Shown: positions 16,574-24,617 of the stretch, one piece after another
How positions within the stretch are numbered: position 1 is the first letter of the stretch
How the letters are laid out: each line of letters starts with the position of its first letter
NCBI GenBank assembly: GCA_002551355.1
Contig: NTHE01000074.1
Coordinates: forward strand, 1-35,586
Direction: 5' to 3'
Source: Streptomyces sp. man185
GTDB lineage: Bacteria > Actinomycetota > Actinomycetes > Streptomycetales > Streptomycetaceae
DNA length: 35,586 bases
The notes under the pieces: model-generated
The model's input: only the letters and a program-made list of their open reading frames with translations
Told to the model about the DNA's origin: nothing
Database searches by the model: none
Translations under genes and position numbers: made by a program

Positions 16574-17188
16574 ATGAGCGCCGCATCCGAGCCCGGGCTT
16601 GAGGAGCAGGAGCCGTACCGGTGGCCCGTTCCGCCGGAGGGCGGCTGGACGGCGGACGACCTCGACCGGATTCCGGGCCTCCCGCCCCACACCGCGCTGA
16701 TCGACGGGAGTCCCGTCTTCATGAGTCCGCAGCGGAAGTTCCACACGCGAGCCATGTAGCTGCTGGAATCCGCCCTCCTCACCCACGTCCCTGCGGATCT
16801 GGACGTCGACAGGGAGATGACCATCAGGCTGGACACCAGCAACCGCCCGGAGCCCGACCTGCTGGTGTACAGGGCCGATGCCGACACCGGTCCCGACCAG
16901 ACCTGGTACGCACCGGAGGACGTCGTCCTCGCCGTCGAGGTCGTGTCCCCCGATTCCCTGGAGCGCGACCGAGGCGTCGAACCGCGCACGTACGCCGAGG
17001 CCGGGGTCAAGCACTTCTGGCGGGTCGAGCAGGGCGACGACGATCTGCCCGTCGTCTACGTCTACGAGCTCGACCCGGCGACGCGCACCTACACGCCCAC
17101 CGGAATCCACCATCAGAAGATGAACCTGTCCGTTCCCTTCCCGATCGACGTGGACCTCAGCGAGATTCACCGCCGGGGCCGCCGGTAA
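16574..17188 (+). pseudogene. Uma2/DUF820-family nuclease gene broken by one stop codon
   Basis: ATG 16574 follows GGGGAG (16563-16568). The frame reads through an Uma2-type protein of about 204 residues but is interrupted by TAG at 16757-16759, between FHTRAM and LLESALL. Both sides are in the same frame and clearly continuous: RPEPDLLVY and VLAVEVVSPDSLERDRG follow, then YAEAGVKHFW. Uma2 proteins have a PD-(D/E)xK nuclease fold of mostly unknown role and are very numerous in Streptomyces. The position usually held by Lys before the PxxYAEAG segment appears to be Glu (GVEPRTYAEAG), a second possible loss. Either it is a decaying gene, the stop is an assembly error, or the downstream half restarts at ATG 16817 (123 residues). 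Confidence 0.8.
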
Positions 17189-17191
17189 TTC

Positions 17192-17221
17192 CCTGGCACG
17201 GGCCTCTCCGCCCGTGCCAGG
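17192..17221. terminator. Perfect 12-bp hairpin before the methyltransferase
   Basis: CCTGGCACGGGC, loop CTCTCC, GCCCGTGCCAGG. It begins 4 bases after the Uma2 pseudogene stop and ends 10 bases before the methyltransferase ATG. It should terminate transcripts from the left, but is so close to the next start that it would also sit in any leader of that gene. Confidence 0.75.
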
Positions 17222-17231
17222 CTCCTCCACC

Positions 17232-17987
17232 ATGTCCGCCGAAGAAGTCCGCGCCCTCGTGTCCGCCGCCGGGAACGACCGCCTCACCTGGAACACCCCG
17301 CTCTCCGAGGAGCACGCGGCCCGGCTGATCGCCGCCTGCGCGCCCGCCCCCGGAGCCCGGATCCTCGACCTCGGTTCCGGCTGGGGCGAGTTGCTGATGC
17401 GGCTCGTGGAGTCCGCGCCCGGGGCCGCCGGAGACGGCGTCGAGACCGACCCGGCAGCCGTGGCGCGCGGGCGGAAGCTCGCCGGGGAGCGGGGGCTCGC
17501 GGACCGGGTGCGGTTCCACGAGGTGCCCGCCGCCGAGTGGACGGACGACGGTTACGACCTCGCCGTCTCCATCGGCTCCTCGCACGCCTGGCCCGGCACC
17601 ACCCGGGAAGCCCTCACCACCCTCGCCGCCGCCGTGCGCCCCGGCGGGCGGGTCCTGTTCGGGGAGGGGATCTGGCTGAAGGAGCCGACGCCCGCCGCGC
17701 TGGCGGGGCTGGGGGCCGAGCCCGGGGACTTCGGCTCGCTGCTGGAGCTGATCCGGCTGGCGGAGTCCATCGGGCTGCGCGCGCTCCAGGTCACCGCGGC
17801 CGACGAGCGCGAATGGGACCTCTTCGAGTCCGAGGGCCCGATCGGACGCGGCCAGCGCTGGGCACTGGCGCACCCGGACCATCCGCTGCACGCCGAGGTG
17901 ACGGCCGAGGTCGACGCCCGCCGCACCGGCTACTACGGGGGCTACCGCTCCTCCTTCACCCTCGCCTACCTGGTGCTCTGCATCTGA
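17232..17987 (+). CDS. Class I SAM-dependent methyltransferase
   Basis: Protein of 251 residues. ATG 17232 is preferred to the GTG at 17214, which lies inside the hairpin's right arm; neither has a good ribosome binding site. Motif I is ILDLGSGWGE (Asp46), the acidic end of strand two is GVETDPAAV, and the post-II region is YDLAVSIGSSHAW, followed by the motif III stretch VRPGGRVLFGEGIW. These are the seven-strand Rossmann methyltransferase hallmarks. The C-terminal GYYGGYRSSFTLAYLVL is shared by small actinobacterial methyltransferases of unknown target. No neighbour points to a substrate. Confidence 0.85.
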   Translation: MSAEEVRALVSAAGNDRLTWNTPLSEEHAARLIAACAPAPGARILDLGSGWGELLMRLVESAPGAAGDGVETDPAAVARGRKLAGERGLADRVRFHEVPAAEWTDDGYDLAVSIGSSHAWPGTTREALTTLAAAVRPGGRVLFGEGIWLKEPTPAALAGLGAEPGDFGSLLELIRLAESIGLRALQVTAADEREWDLFESEGPIGRGQRWALAHPDHPLHAEVTAEVDARRTGYYGGYRSSFTLAYLVLCI

Positions 17988-18068
17988 CCTGGGCCTCACC
18001 TCTTCTCACCGTCACCACCCGGCGGTAACTTCCGGTCCTGTACGCCCCTGAGAGTGTGAGGAGCCGCC

Positions 18069-18857
18069 ATGTCCGAGCAGGTCGCCGTGTCCGCCCCCGC
18101 CCCGATCCCCGTCGAACAGCTCCAGTTCGCGATGCCGCCCGTGCACGCCTCGCCGGACGAGGAACGCGCGTACCGCAGGGAGCGGCTGGCGGGCGCGCTG
18201 CGGCTGTTCGGGCAGCTCGGGTACGAGGACGGGGTCTCCGGGCACATCACCGTGCGCGACCCCGAGCTGGCGGACTGCTTCTGGGTCAACCCGTTCGGCG
18301 CGCCCTTCGCCGACATCACCCCGCAGGACCTGGTCCTCGTCAACGGCGACGGCCAGGTGGTCCGGGGCCGCTTCCACGTCAACCAGGCCGCGTTCGCCGT
18401 GCACGCGGCGGTGCACCGGGCCCGGCCGGACACCGTGGCCGTCGCGCACACCCACTCGGTGCACGGGCGGGCGCTGTCGGCGCTCGGGGAGCCGATCGAG
18501 CCGATCACCCAGGAATCCTGCGCCTTCTACGAGGCCCACGCGCTCCACGACACCTACACGGGCGTGGTCGTGGACGAGGACGAGGGCCGGCGCATCGCCG
18601 CCTCGCTCGGGCCGCACAAGGCGGTGATCCTGCGCAACCACGGGCTGCTGACCGTCGGGGACTCGGTGGACGCGGCGGCCTGGTGGTTCCTCACGATGGA
18701 GCGCGCCTGCCAGGTGCAGTTGCTGGCGCGGGCCGCCGGGGAGCCCGTGCTCATCTCGCACCAGGACGCCGTCACCACCCGCGATCACCTCGGCAGCGAT
18801 CTCGTCGCCTGGATCAACTACCAGCCCCTGTGGCGGCGGATCGGTCGAACGTTCTGA
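18069..18857 (+). CDS. Class II aldolase/adducin-family protein
   Basis: Protein of 262 residues, ATG behind GAGGAG (18058-18063). The zinc ligands are visible as His127 and His129 in VAHTHSVHG and His191 in LRNHGLLTVG. The GHITVRDP turn and the ACAFYEAH-like segment (ESCAFYEAH) fit the adducin-like branch. The acidic residue that true fuculose/ribulose phosphate aldolases carry before the HTH motif is not evident (NQAAFAVHAAVHRARPD), as in other members of this branch. The reaction is therefore uncertain: an aldolase, epimerase or decarboxylase acting on a small oxo-compound is possible. It stands alone in its transcription unit. Confidence 0.85.
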   Translation: MSEQVAVSAPAPIPVEQLQFAMPPVHASPDEERAYRRERLAGALRLFGQLGYEDGVSGHITVRDPELADCFWVNPFGAPFADITPQDLVLVNGDGQVVRGRFHVNQAAFAVHAAVHRARPDTVAVAHTHSVHGRALSALGEPIEPITQESCAFYEAHALHDTYTGVVVDEDEGRRIAASLGPHKAVILRNHGLLTVGDSVDAAAWWFLTMERACQVQLLARAAGEPVLISHQDAVTTRDHLGSDLVAWINYQPLWRRIGRTF

Positions 18858-18969
18858 CGACAGGCGCCCCGGCCCGCCCCGATGCGGGGACCGGCTGCCC
18901 CGTACGGCACAATTCGCAGATATCACAAGTGAGTTGGCTGTACCGGGGCGGGAAAGGGCGTAATCCTCC

Positions 18970-20238
18970 GTGGCGTTGGACGAAACCAGGACGAGCGGCA
19001 CGCACGGCGGCGGCTGCACCTGCGGCGACTGCCCGCACGGAGCCCGCCGCGGACACCGGCGCGCGGTCGCCGCGTTCCTCGCCAAACGCGACGAACTGGC
19101 CGCCGGCAACGGACTGCCCGCCGGGGTCGCGCAGTCCCCGTCCGCATCCCGGCAATGGGTCTCCGACGAGCTGACCGGGTCCGCCCGCACCGTCGCCGAA
19201 CGGGCCCGGGAAGCCGGTGACGCCTGGCTGCACCAGGTCTGGCGGTCCACGCTGGCCGTCGTCTGGGGCGCGGTCGGGGCGCTCCTCGTCGGGGTCTGCG
19301 TCACCGCGATCGGGGCCGGCTGGTCCACCGCCCGTACCGCCGGTCTGCTCGCCGCCCTCGTCACGGCCGGGCTGCTGACCACCGCTGCCCGCCTCCACCG
19401 CGCCCGGGGCGGCCTCCTCGCCCCGCTGATCGGCGAGGACAACCGGCTCTCCACCTCCCGGACGGTCGCCGGGGCCTGGGTGCTGCTCGCCGTCTTCGCC
19501 GTCCTCGTGCTCGCGCTGCAACTGGCCGGGGCCTCCGACCCGGACGAGAGGGACGCGCTGATCGAGGGGCTCGACCTGGTCCGCTCCGCCGGGGTCGTCG
19601 CCGTGCTGGCGCTGGTGTGCGCGGTCGCTGTCGTGGTGCGCCGCGTCGTGACCGTACGGGTTCTGGGCCAGCGGCTCCAGAAGCTGCGCGCGGACCGGCC
19701 GCGCGCAGCCGACCTGCTCACCGACGACTCCGGGCGCGGGTCGTTCACCGATGTGCAGTACGTTCTGGTCAGCGCCGTCGCCGTCCTGTTCGCGGCGGTT
19801 CGCCTGGCCCGCCGCCCCGAGCAGTTGCCCGACCTGCCGTGGGGGCTCGCCCTGCTGGTGGCCGTCTCGGCGGCGACCTACTTCGCCGGGAAGTACGCGG
19901 AGGGCGGCCGCCCGGTGGTGCTGTCCGTGGTGCGGGCCCGGGAGGCCGGGGACCTGGACGCCCCGATCCGGACCGGCGACGACATCGAGATCCGGGGGGC
20001 GGGCTTCGTACCGCCCGGCGCGGGCAGCCCCGACCGGCTGGCCCGGCTCGTCGTGCGGATAGGGACCGTCCATGTCCACGTCCCGCTGGTCCCGGTCGCC
20101 GGGGGCTTCGCCAACCCGACCGACACCGTCCTCACCGTGCCCGTCCCGGTCGAGGTCGAGCCGGGCACCGTGGACGTCCAGGTCGTCACCGCCGCCGGGG
20201 TGGAGACCAACCGGGTCCCGATCGACGTCACCGACTGA
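18970..20238 (+). CDS. Six-helix membrane protein with Cys-rich N-terminus and IPT-like end
   Basis: Protein of 422 residues, GTG start; GGAAAGGG (18951-18958) is 11 bases upstream, a long spacing. The N-terminal tail has GGGCTCGDCPHG, that is Cys16, Cys18, Cys21 and His23 (CxCxxCxH), a possible metal or redox site. About six hydrophobic helices follow between residues 90 and 310. The last 100 residues, beginning RPVVLSVVRAREAGD, look like an IPT/TIG immunoglobulin-like beta fold (GDDIEIRGAGF, then alternating Val strands). I do not recognise the family function. The gap before it (18858-18969) has no clear promoter. Confidence 0.75.
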   Translation: MALDETRTSGTHGGGCTCGDCPHGARRGHRRAVAAFLAKRDELAAGNGLPAGVAQSPSASRQWVSDELTGSARTVAERAREAGDAWLHQVWRSTLAVVWGAVGALLVGVCVTAIGAGWSTARTAGLLAALVTAGLLTTAARLHRARGGLLAPLIGEDNRLSTSRTVAGAWVLLAVFAVLVLALQLAGASDPDERDALIEGLDLVRSAGVVAVLALVCAVAVVVRRVVTVRVLGQRLQKLRADRPRAADLLTDDSGRGSFTDVQYVLVSAVAVLFAAVRLARRPEQLPDLPWGLALLVAVSAATYFAGKYAEGGRPVVLSVVRAREAGDLDAPIRTGDDIEIRGAGFVPPGAGSPDRLARLVVRIGTVHVHVPLVPVAGGFANPTDTVLTVPVPVEVEPGTVDVQVVTAAGVETNRVPIDVTD

Positions 20239-20356
20239 CCGCCACCGGAATCCCGGGCGAATTTCACCGCCGATCGCGTCCCAGCCCTGGTGAGCAGTGC
20301 GTCGAGGGCGTACGTATGGTCGAAGTGACGGGACTTCGGGAAGCGGGGCAGCGGTG

Positions 20357-20866
20357 ATGAACGGTTACGGCGGAGGATCGTACGGTCTGGGCGAGCGGAG
20401 GACGCTGAGGGAGCAGGCAGGCGTGTACGCCCTGCTGCCGCTGCGGATCTTCCTCGGTGTCACCTTCGTCTACGCGGGCCTCGACAAGCTCACCGACAGC
20501 GCGTTCCTGTCCGCGACCGGCACCGGGTCCATCGGCGAGATGATGCGCGGGGTGCGCGACTCCTCCGCGATCCCCGCCCTCGTCGACCTGGCGCTCAAGA
20601 GCCCCGAGGGCTTCGGCTACGCCATCGCGATCGGCGAACTCCTCGTCGGCCTCGGCACCCTCGTCGGCCTCTGGGCCCGGCTCGCGGCGCTAGGCGGCGC
20701 GCTGATCTCGCTGAGCCTCTGGCTGACCGTGAGCTGGCAGGCCACCCCTTACTACTACGGCAACGACCTGCCCTATCTGATGGCGTGGCTGCCGCTGGTG
20801 CTCGCGGGGGCCCCGCTGTTCTCCGCCGACGCCCTCCTCGCCTCGCGCCGCCGCCGCACCATGTAG
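20357..20866 (+). CDS. DoxX-family membrane protein
   Basis: Protein of 169 residues with four hydrophobic helices. The DoxX signature is PLRIFLGVTFVYAGLDKLTD near residue 30, followed by IAIGELLVGLGTLVGLWARLAAL and the aromatic PYYYGNDLPYLMAW segment. DoxX proteins are linked to thiosulphate:quinone oxidoreductase and redox stress in some bacteria, but this member's role is unknown. ATG 20357 is chosen with GCGGGG 8 bases upstream; the frame is open further upstream. The last 94 bases are overlapped by the gene on the opposite strand. Confidence 0.85.
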   Translation: MNGYGGGSYGLGERRTLREQAGVYALLPLRIFLGVTFVYAGLDKLTDSAFLSATGTGSIGEMMRGVRDSSAIPALVDLALKSPEGFGYAIAIGELLVGLGTLVGLWARLAALGGALISLSLWLTVSWQATPYYYGNDLPYLMAWLPLVLAGAPLFSADALLASRRRRTM

Positions 20867-21036
20867 GCGGCCCAGGTCGCCGTCGCGGCCAGCCACAGCC
20901 CGCCGAGGAACAGGGGCAGGAAGAACGTCCACGGGACCTCCCAGGCCCCGGCCGCGTCGGCCGCGTACCCCGCGGCAAGCCCCAGCATCACCAGGCCCGC
21001 CACCGCGCGGCCCGGCCGGAATTCATGACGCAGCAC
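20773..21036 (-). CDS. Small two-helix membrane protein
   Basis: Protein of 87 residues with GTG start. GGAGGT lies 5 bases before it, and the start overlaps the end of the PspC gene by 14 bases, so translation is probably coupled. It has two membrane helices (AVAGLVMLGLAAGYAADAAG and FFLPLFLGGLWLAATATW) and a basic, then disordered tail. The tail is antisense to the end of doxX. The coupled strong ribosome binding site is the main reason to accept it. It may assist the PspC protein; function unknown. Confidence 0.7.
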   Translation of the reverse strand: MLRHEFRPGRAVAGLVMLGLAAGYAADAAGAWEVPWTFFLPLFLGGLWLAATATWAAYMVRRRREARRASAENSGAPASTSGSHAIR

Positions 21037-22372
21037 GGGTGACCTCCACCTGTCCGATGCCCACTTCCACTTGCAGTTCGATCGTGCCGGCGGTCCCCGC
21101 GCCCTTGGGCGGCGGCAGCGTCCGCTGCGTCGCCTCGTCGCTGTTGATCCGGACCTGGACCCGCTGCCCCTCCTCCAGACGGATCTCCCCGAGCCCCGCC
21201 TCGGCGCGCACCTTCACCGTCACGTTCTCCGGGACGACGACGGCCGCCCGGCCCGCCGCCACATCGAGCCCCGTGCGCACGGTCTCGCCCTCGGGCACCT
21301 TCAGGCGGGACAGGTCCAGCCGGGCGTCGCCCGTGCTCAGCTCGTAGTGCGGCCGGACGGCGGCCGCCGAGGCGGGCCGCCACTCCTGGCGGGCCCACGA
21401 GGTGTCGATGTCCTTCGGCAGCTCCGCCGCGCCCGCCAGCAGGCCGGCCGTGACCATCGCCATGAAGACCGTGCCGAAACCGGTCCGCCCCAGCATCGAG
21501 GCGAGCAGCAGGCCGAGCCCGAAGACGGCGAGCGCGGCGACCAGGCCGATCTGCAGCGCGGTGCCCAGCGGCTGGTGCTCCCAGCTCAGCCCGGTGCCCA
21601 GACCGCCCGCCACCAGCGCCGTCAGGAAGACCAGGCCGCCGATGGAGCGCGGCCCGCGCGGCACGGGCGACGGCTGCGGCGTCCGGAACGGCGCGTCCGG
21701 GCCGGGCCGCCCGGCCTTCACCCCGGCGCGCGCCGCGCCCACGTCCGTGTCCGGCGGACCCCACAGATAACCGGGACCCACCGGCCCGGTCGTGCCGTCC
21801 TTGACGATCGGGTCCCGCCACCACGACGGGCCGCCCGGCGTCGGCGGGGCCTTCACCTCCGGCGGCGGGGCGCCGAGCCCCCCGGTGTGCGGGGGGCCGG
21901 GCGGGGCGGCCGGTGCGCCGGGCGGGGCCGCCGGGTCCTCCGTGGCCGCCGTCCGACGGGACTGCGTCCACACGGAGAAGCCGACGACGGCCACCGTCAG
22001 CAGCGCGGCGAACGACAGCATGCCCCGGTTGTGCAGCATCGACAGGAACAGCCCGCAGCCGATCAGCGCCAGCAGCAGCGCCACCAGCGACGCCCCGTCG
22101 ACCCGTCCCGAGAGCAGCTTGCGCGCCTCGTTCTCGTCCTCTCCGTCGGTGGGCAGCAGCAGCCAGGCGAAGCCGTAGACGATCAGACCGATGCCCCCGG
22201 TCGCCGACAGCACACCGAGCACGATCCGGAAGATCACCGGGTCCACGTCGCAGTACCGGCCCAGCCCGCCGCACACCCCGGCGACGACCTTCTGTCGCGG
22301 GGTGCGCCGCAGCTGAGGCTTCGGCGCGTCGGGGGGCGCGACGCCGGGAGCGGCGTCCGAAGGAGCGGTCAT
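21023..22372 (-). CDS. PspC-domain membrane protein with toastrack-like C-terminus
   Basis: Protein of 449 residues. The N-terminus holds a PspC domain (LRRTPRQKVVAGVCGGLGRY, then FRIVLGVLSATGGIGLIVYG). More membrane helices, a long Pro/Gly cytoplasmic linker and another helix group follow. The end is a beta-repeat segment of the LiaF/toastrack kind (ARLDLSRLKV, RAAVVVPENVTVKVRAEAGLGEIRL, IELQVEVGIGQVEV). Such proteins sense or buffer envelope stress beside two-component systems. ATG 22372 has GGAGG only one base away, so it may be translated from a short leader. It is divergent from the PspC-kinase gene and coupled to the small membrane protein downstream. Confidence 0.85.
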   Translation of the reverse strand: MTAPSDAAPGVAPPDAPKPQLRRTPRQKVVAGVCGGLGRYCDVDPVIFRIVLGVLSATGGIGLIVYGFAWLLLPTDGEDENEARKLLSGRVDGASLVALLLALIGCGLFLSMLHNRGMLSFAALLTVAVVGFSVWTQSRRTAATEDPAAPPGAPAAPPGPPHTGGLGAPPPEVKAPPTPGGPSWWRDPIVKDGTTGPVGPGYLWGPPDTDVGAARAGVKAGRPGPDAPFRTPQPSPVPRGPRSIGGLVFLTALVAGGLGTGLSWEHQPLGTALQIGLVAALAVFGLGLLLASMLGRTGFGTVFMAMVTAGLLAGAAELPKDIDTSWARQEWRPASAAAVRPHYELSTGDARLDLSRLKVPEGETVRTGLDVAAGRAAVVVPENVTVKVRAEAGLGEIRLEEGQRVQVRINSDEATQRTLPPPKGAGTAGTIELQVEVGIGQVEVTRAAS

Positions 22373-22404
22373 GCCTCCATGGTGACGGCCCGAACCGCCC
22401 GCCG

Positions 22405-22430
22405 GGACCCGCCCCGACCCTGGACGTTCC
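22405..22430 (-). promoter_or_regulatory. Candidate ECF (SigE-like) promoter for the PspC gene
   Basis: On the minus strand GGAAC (22430-22426), 17 bases, then GTCC (22408-22405). This resembles the Streptomyces SigE envelope-stress promoter (GGAAC, about 16-18, GTC/TC). Start would be about 25 bases before the ATG. Confidence 0.4.
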
Positions 22431-22551
22431 CTGATATTGCCCGCGTACGGCCCTGAAGGGCCGGGGGTTGCCGCCCGAGCACGCCGCCCCCGAACGCCGG
22501 GGCGCACGCGCCGGGCGAGCGCGGCGGGGGCCACCACCCGGCCACACGCGG

Positions 22552-22597
22552 GGGGCGGCATCAGGGTCACTTCGGGGGCCGACCCTGATGCCGCCCC
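22552..22597. repeat. Perfect 17-bp inverted repeat between the two PspC genes
   Basis: GGGGCGGCATCAGGGTC and GACCCTGATGCCGCCCC, 12 bases apart. It lies 26 bases before the kinase ATG and 179 bases from the divergent PspC start. No gene reads into it, so a terminator role is not needed. It could be an operator for the response regulator encoded next, or a strong hairpin in the kinase leader. Confidence 0.85.
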
Positions 22598-22623
22598 GCA
22601 CCCGCGCGTGTGACGATCGGGGT

Positions 22624-23910
22624 ATGCCCGTCGCCACCGCCCGAGCCGCCAGCTCCCTGTCCGCCGACCCGGAGGAGCCGCCGCAGCGCAAGCTCTACCG
22701 CAGTGCCGACGGCCGGCTGCTCGGCGGCGTCGCGCGCGGGCTCGCCGGACACCTGGGACTGCCGGTCGCCTGGGTGCGGCTCGTCTTCCTCGGACTGTTC
22801 GTCACCGACGGCCTCGGCGCCCTGCTCTACGCGGTGTTCTGGATCGTCGTCCCCCTCGGCGTCGGCGGCGTCGAGCCCTCCCGCTCGGTGTTCGAGACGG
22901 TCGCGGACGGCCGCCGCAAGCTCCGCAAGCCGGACAGGGGGCAGGTCTTCGCCCTGGTCGCCCTGACGGTCGGGGCCGTCGCCTACTTCGTCAACGTCGA
23001 CATGGGCGGCGAGACCGGCCGCTACATCTGGCCCACCCTCCTCATCGGCGCCGGCTCCGTCCTGGTCTGGCGGCAGGCGGACAACGCCCGCCGCGCCCGC
23101 TGGATGGAGGTCGGCCGCAACCGCAGGCTGCTCCACCTGGCCCGGGGCCTCGCCGGGGTCGCCCTGGTCGGCCTCGGCCTCGGCCTCTTCCTCGTCGTAC
23201 GCGGCTCGGCAGCCCAGCTCGGCAATGTGCTGACCGCCGCCATCGCCGTGCTGACCGGCATCTTCCTGCTCGCCGGCCCCTATCTGGTGCGGATGACCCA
23301 GGACCTCTCCGAGGAGCGCCTGATGCGCATCCGCGCCCAGGAGCGGGCCGAAGTCGCCGCCCACGTCCACGACTCCGTGCTGCACACCCTCACCCTGATC
23401 CAGCGCAACGCCGACGACGGCGGCGAGGTCAGACGCCTCGCCCGCGCCCAGGAACGCGAGCTGCGCAACTGGCTCTACAACCCCGAGGGCACCGGCAAGG
23501 ACGAGGACGACGAACCGGAGACCCTGGCGGAGGCGGTCAAGCGGGCCGCCGCCGAGGTCGAGGACAAGCACGGCGTCCCCCTGGAGGTCGTCGTGGTCGG
23601 CGACTGCCCCCTCGACGACAAGCTGACCGCGCAGATGCAGGCCGCGCGCGAGGCGATGGTCAACGCCGCCAAGTACGGTGGCGAGGGCGGGGCGGTACAG
23701 GTCTTCGCGGAGGTCGAGGGCCGTACGGTCTTCGTGTCCGTGCGCGACCGGGGCCCGGGGTTCGACCTGGACGAGGTTCCCGGAGACCGCATGGGCGTAC
23801 GAGAATCAATCATCGGCCGGATGCAGCGCAACGGCGGCAGTGCCCGGCTGCGTTCGGTGCCCGGCGGGGGCACCGAGGTCGAGCTGGAGATGGAGAGGGC
23901 GAGCGAATGA
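22624..23910 (+). CDS. PspC-fused sensor histidine kinase
   Basis: Protein of 428 residues. A PspC domain (RKLYRSADGRLLGGVARGLA, residues about 20-85) is fused to further membrane helices and a HisKA_3-type kinase. The phosphoacceptor is in AAHVHDSVLHTL: His249, with His247 beside it. The N-box is AMVNAAKYGG (Asn347), and DRGPGFD and GGGTEVELEM complete the ATP-binding domain. It should sense envelope stress and phosphorylate the regulator with which it overlaps by 4 bases. ATG 22624 has only a poor ribosome binding site; the frame is open upstream without a better one, and a leaderless start is possible. Confidence 0.93.
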   Translation: MPVATARAASSLSADPEEPPQRKLYRSADGRLLGGVARGLAGHLGLPVAWVRLVFLGLFVTDGLGALLYAVFWIVVPLGVGGVEPSRSVFETVADGRRKLRKPDRGQVFALVALTVGAVAYFVNVDMGGETGRYIWPTLLIGAGSVLVWRQADNARRARWMEVGRNRRLLHLARGLAGVALVGLGLGLFLVVRGSAAQLGNVLTAAIAVLTGIFLLAGPYLVRMTQDLSEERLMRIRAQERAEVAAHVHDSVLHTLTLIQRNADDGGEVRRLARAQERELRNWLYNPEGTGKDEDDEPETLAEAVKRAAAEVEDKHGVPLEVVVVGDCPLDDKLTAQMQAAREAMVNAAKYGGEGGAVQVFAEVEGRTVFVSVRDRGPGFDLDEVPGDRMGVRESIIGRMQRNGGSARLRSVPGGGTEVELEMERASE

Positions 23911-24602
23911 CCGAGAACACCGAAGCCACCGGGGGCCCGGAGCGACGGGTACGGGTCGTGCTCGTCGACGACCACCGGATGTTCCGCACCGGGGTGCAGG
24001 CCGAGATCGGCCGCACCGAGGAGACCGGCGTCGAGGTGGTCGGCGAGGCCGCCGACGTCGACCAGGCGGTCACCGTCATCACGGCGACCCGCCCCGAGGT
24101 CGTCCTCCTCGACGTCCACCTCCCCGGCGGCGGCGGCGTCGAGGTGCTGCGCCGCTGCGCCCCCATGATGGGCACGGCCGAGAACCCGGTCCGCTTCCTC
24201 GCGCTGTCCGTCTCGGACGCCGCGGAGGACGTCATCGGCGTGATCCGGGGCGGCGCGCGCGGCTACGTCACCAAGACGATCACCGGCACCGACCTGGTCG
24301 ACTCCGTCTTCCGGGTCCAGGAGGGCGACGCGGTCTTCTCGCCCCGCCTGGCCGGCTTCGTCCTGGACGCCTTCGCCTCCACGGACGCCCCGCCGGTCGA
24401 CGAGGACCTGGACCGCCTCACCCAGCGCGAGCGCGAGGTGCTGCGGCTCATCGCACGCGGCTACGCGTACAAGGAGATCGCCAAGCAGCTGTTCATCTCG
24501 GTGAAGACGGTCGAGTCGCACGTCTCGGCGGTGCTGAGGAAGCTCCAGCTCTCCAACCGGCACGAACTGACCCGCTGGGCGACGGCGCGACGGCTGGTCT
24601 GA
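23907..24602 (+). CDS. LuxR/NarL-type response regulator
   Basis: Protein of 231 residues. The receiver domain has Asp21/Asp22, the phosphoacceptor Asp69 in VVLLDVHLPGGGG, and a Lys in YVTKTI. The C-terminal LuxR helix-turn-helix is LTQREREVLRLIARGYAYKE to VKTVESHVSAVLRKLQL. It overlaps the kinase gene by ATGA and is its partner. The inverted repeat in front of the kinase is a plausible binding site (inference). The convergent NlpC/P60 gene ends only 15 bases away, with no clear terminator between. Confidence 0.95.
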   Translation: MTENTEATGGPERRVRVVLVDDHRMFRTGVQAEIGRTEETGVEVVGEAADVDQAVTVITATRPEVVLLDVHLPGGGGVEVLRRCAPMMGTAENPVRFLALSVSDAAEDVIGVIRGGARGYVTKTITGTDLVDSVFRVQEGDAVFSPRLAGFVLDAFASTDAPPVDEDLDRLTQREREVLRLIARGYAYKEIAKQLFISVKTVESHVSAVLRKLQLSNRHELTRWATARRLV

Positions 24603-24617
24603 GCCCGCAGCCCGCTG

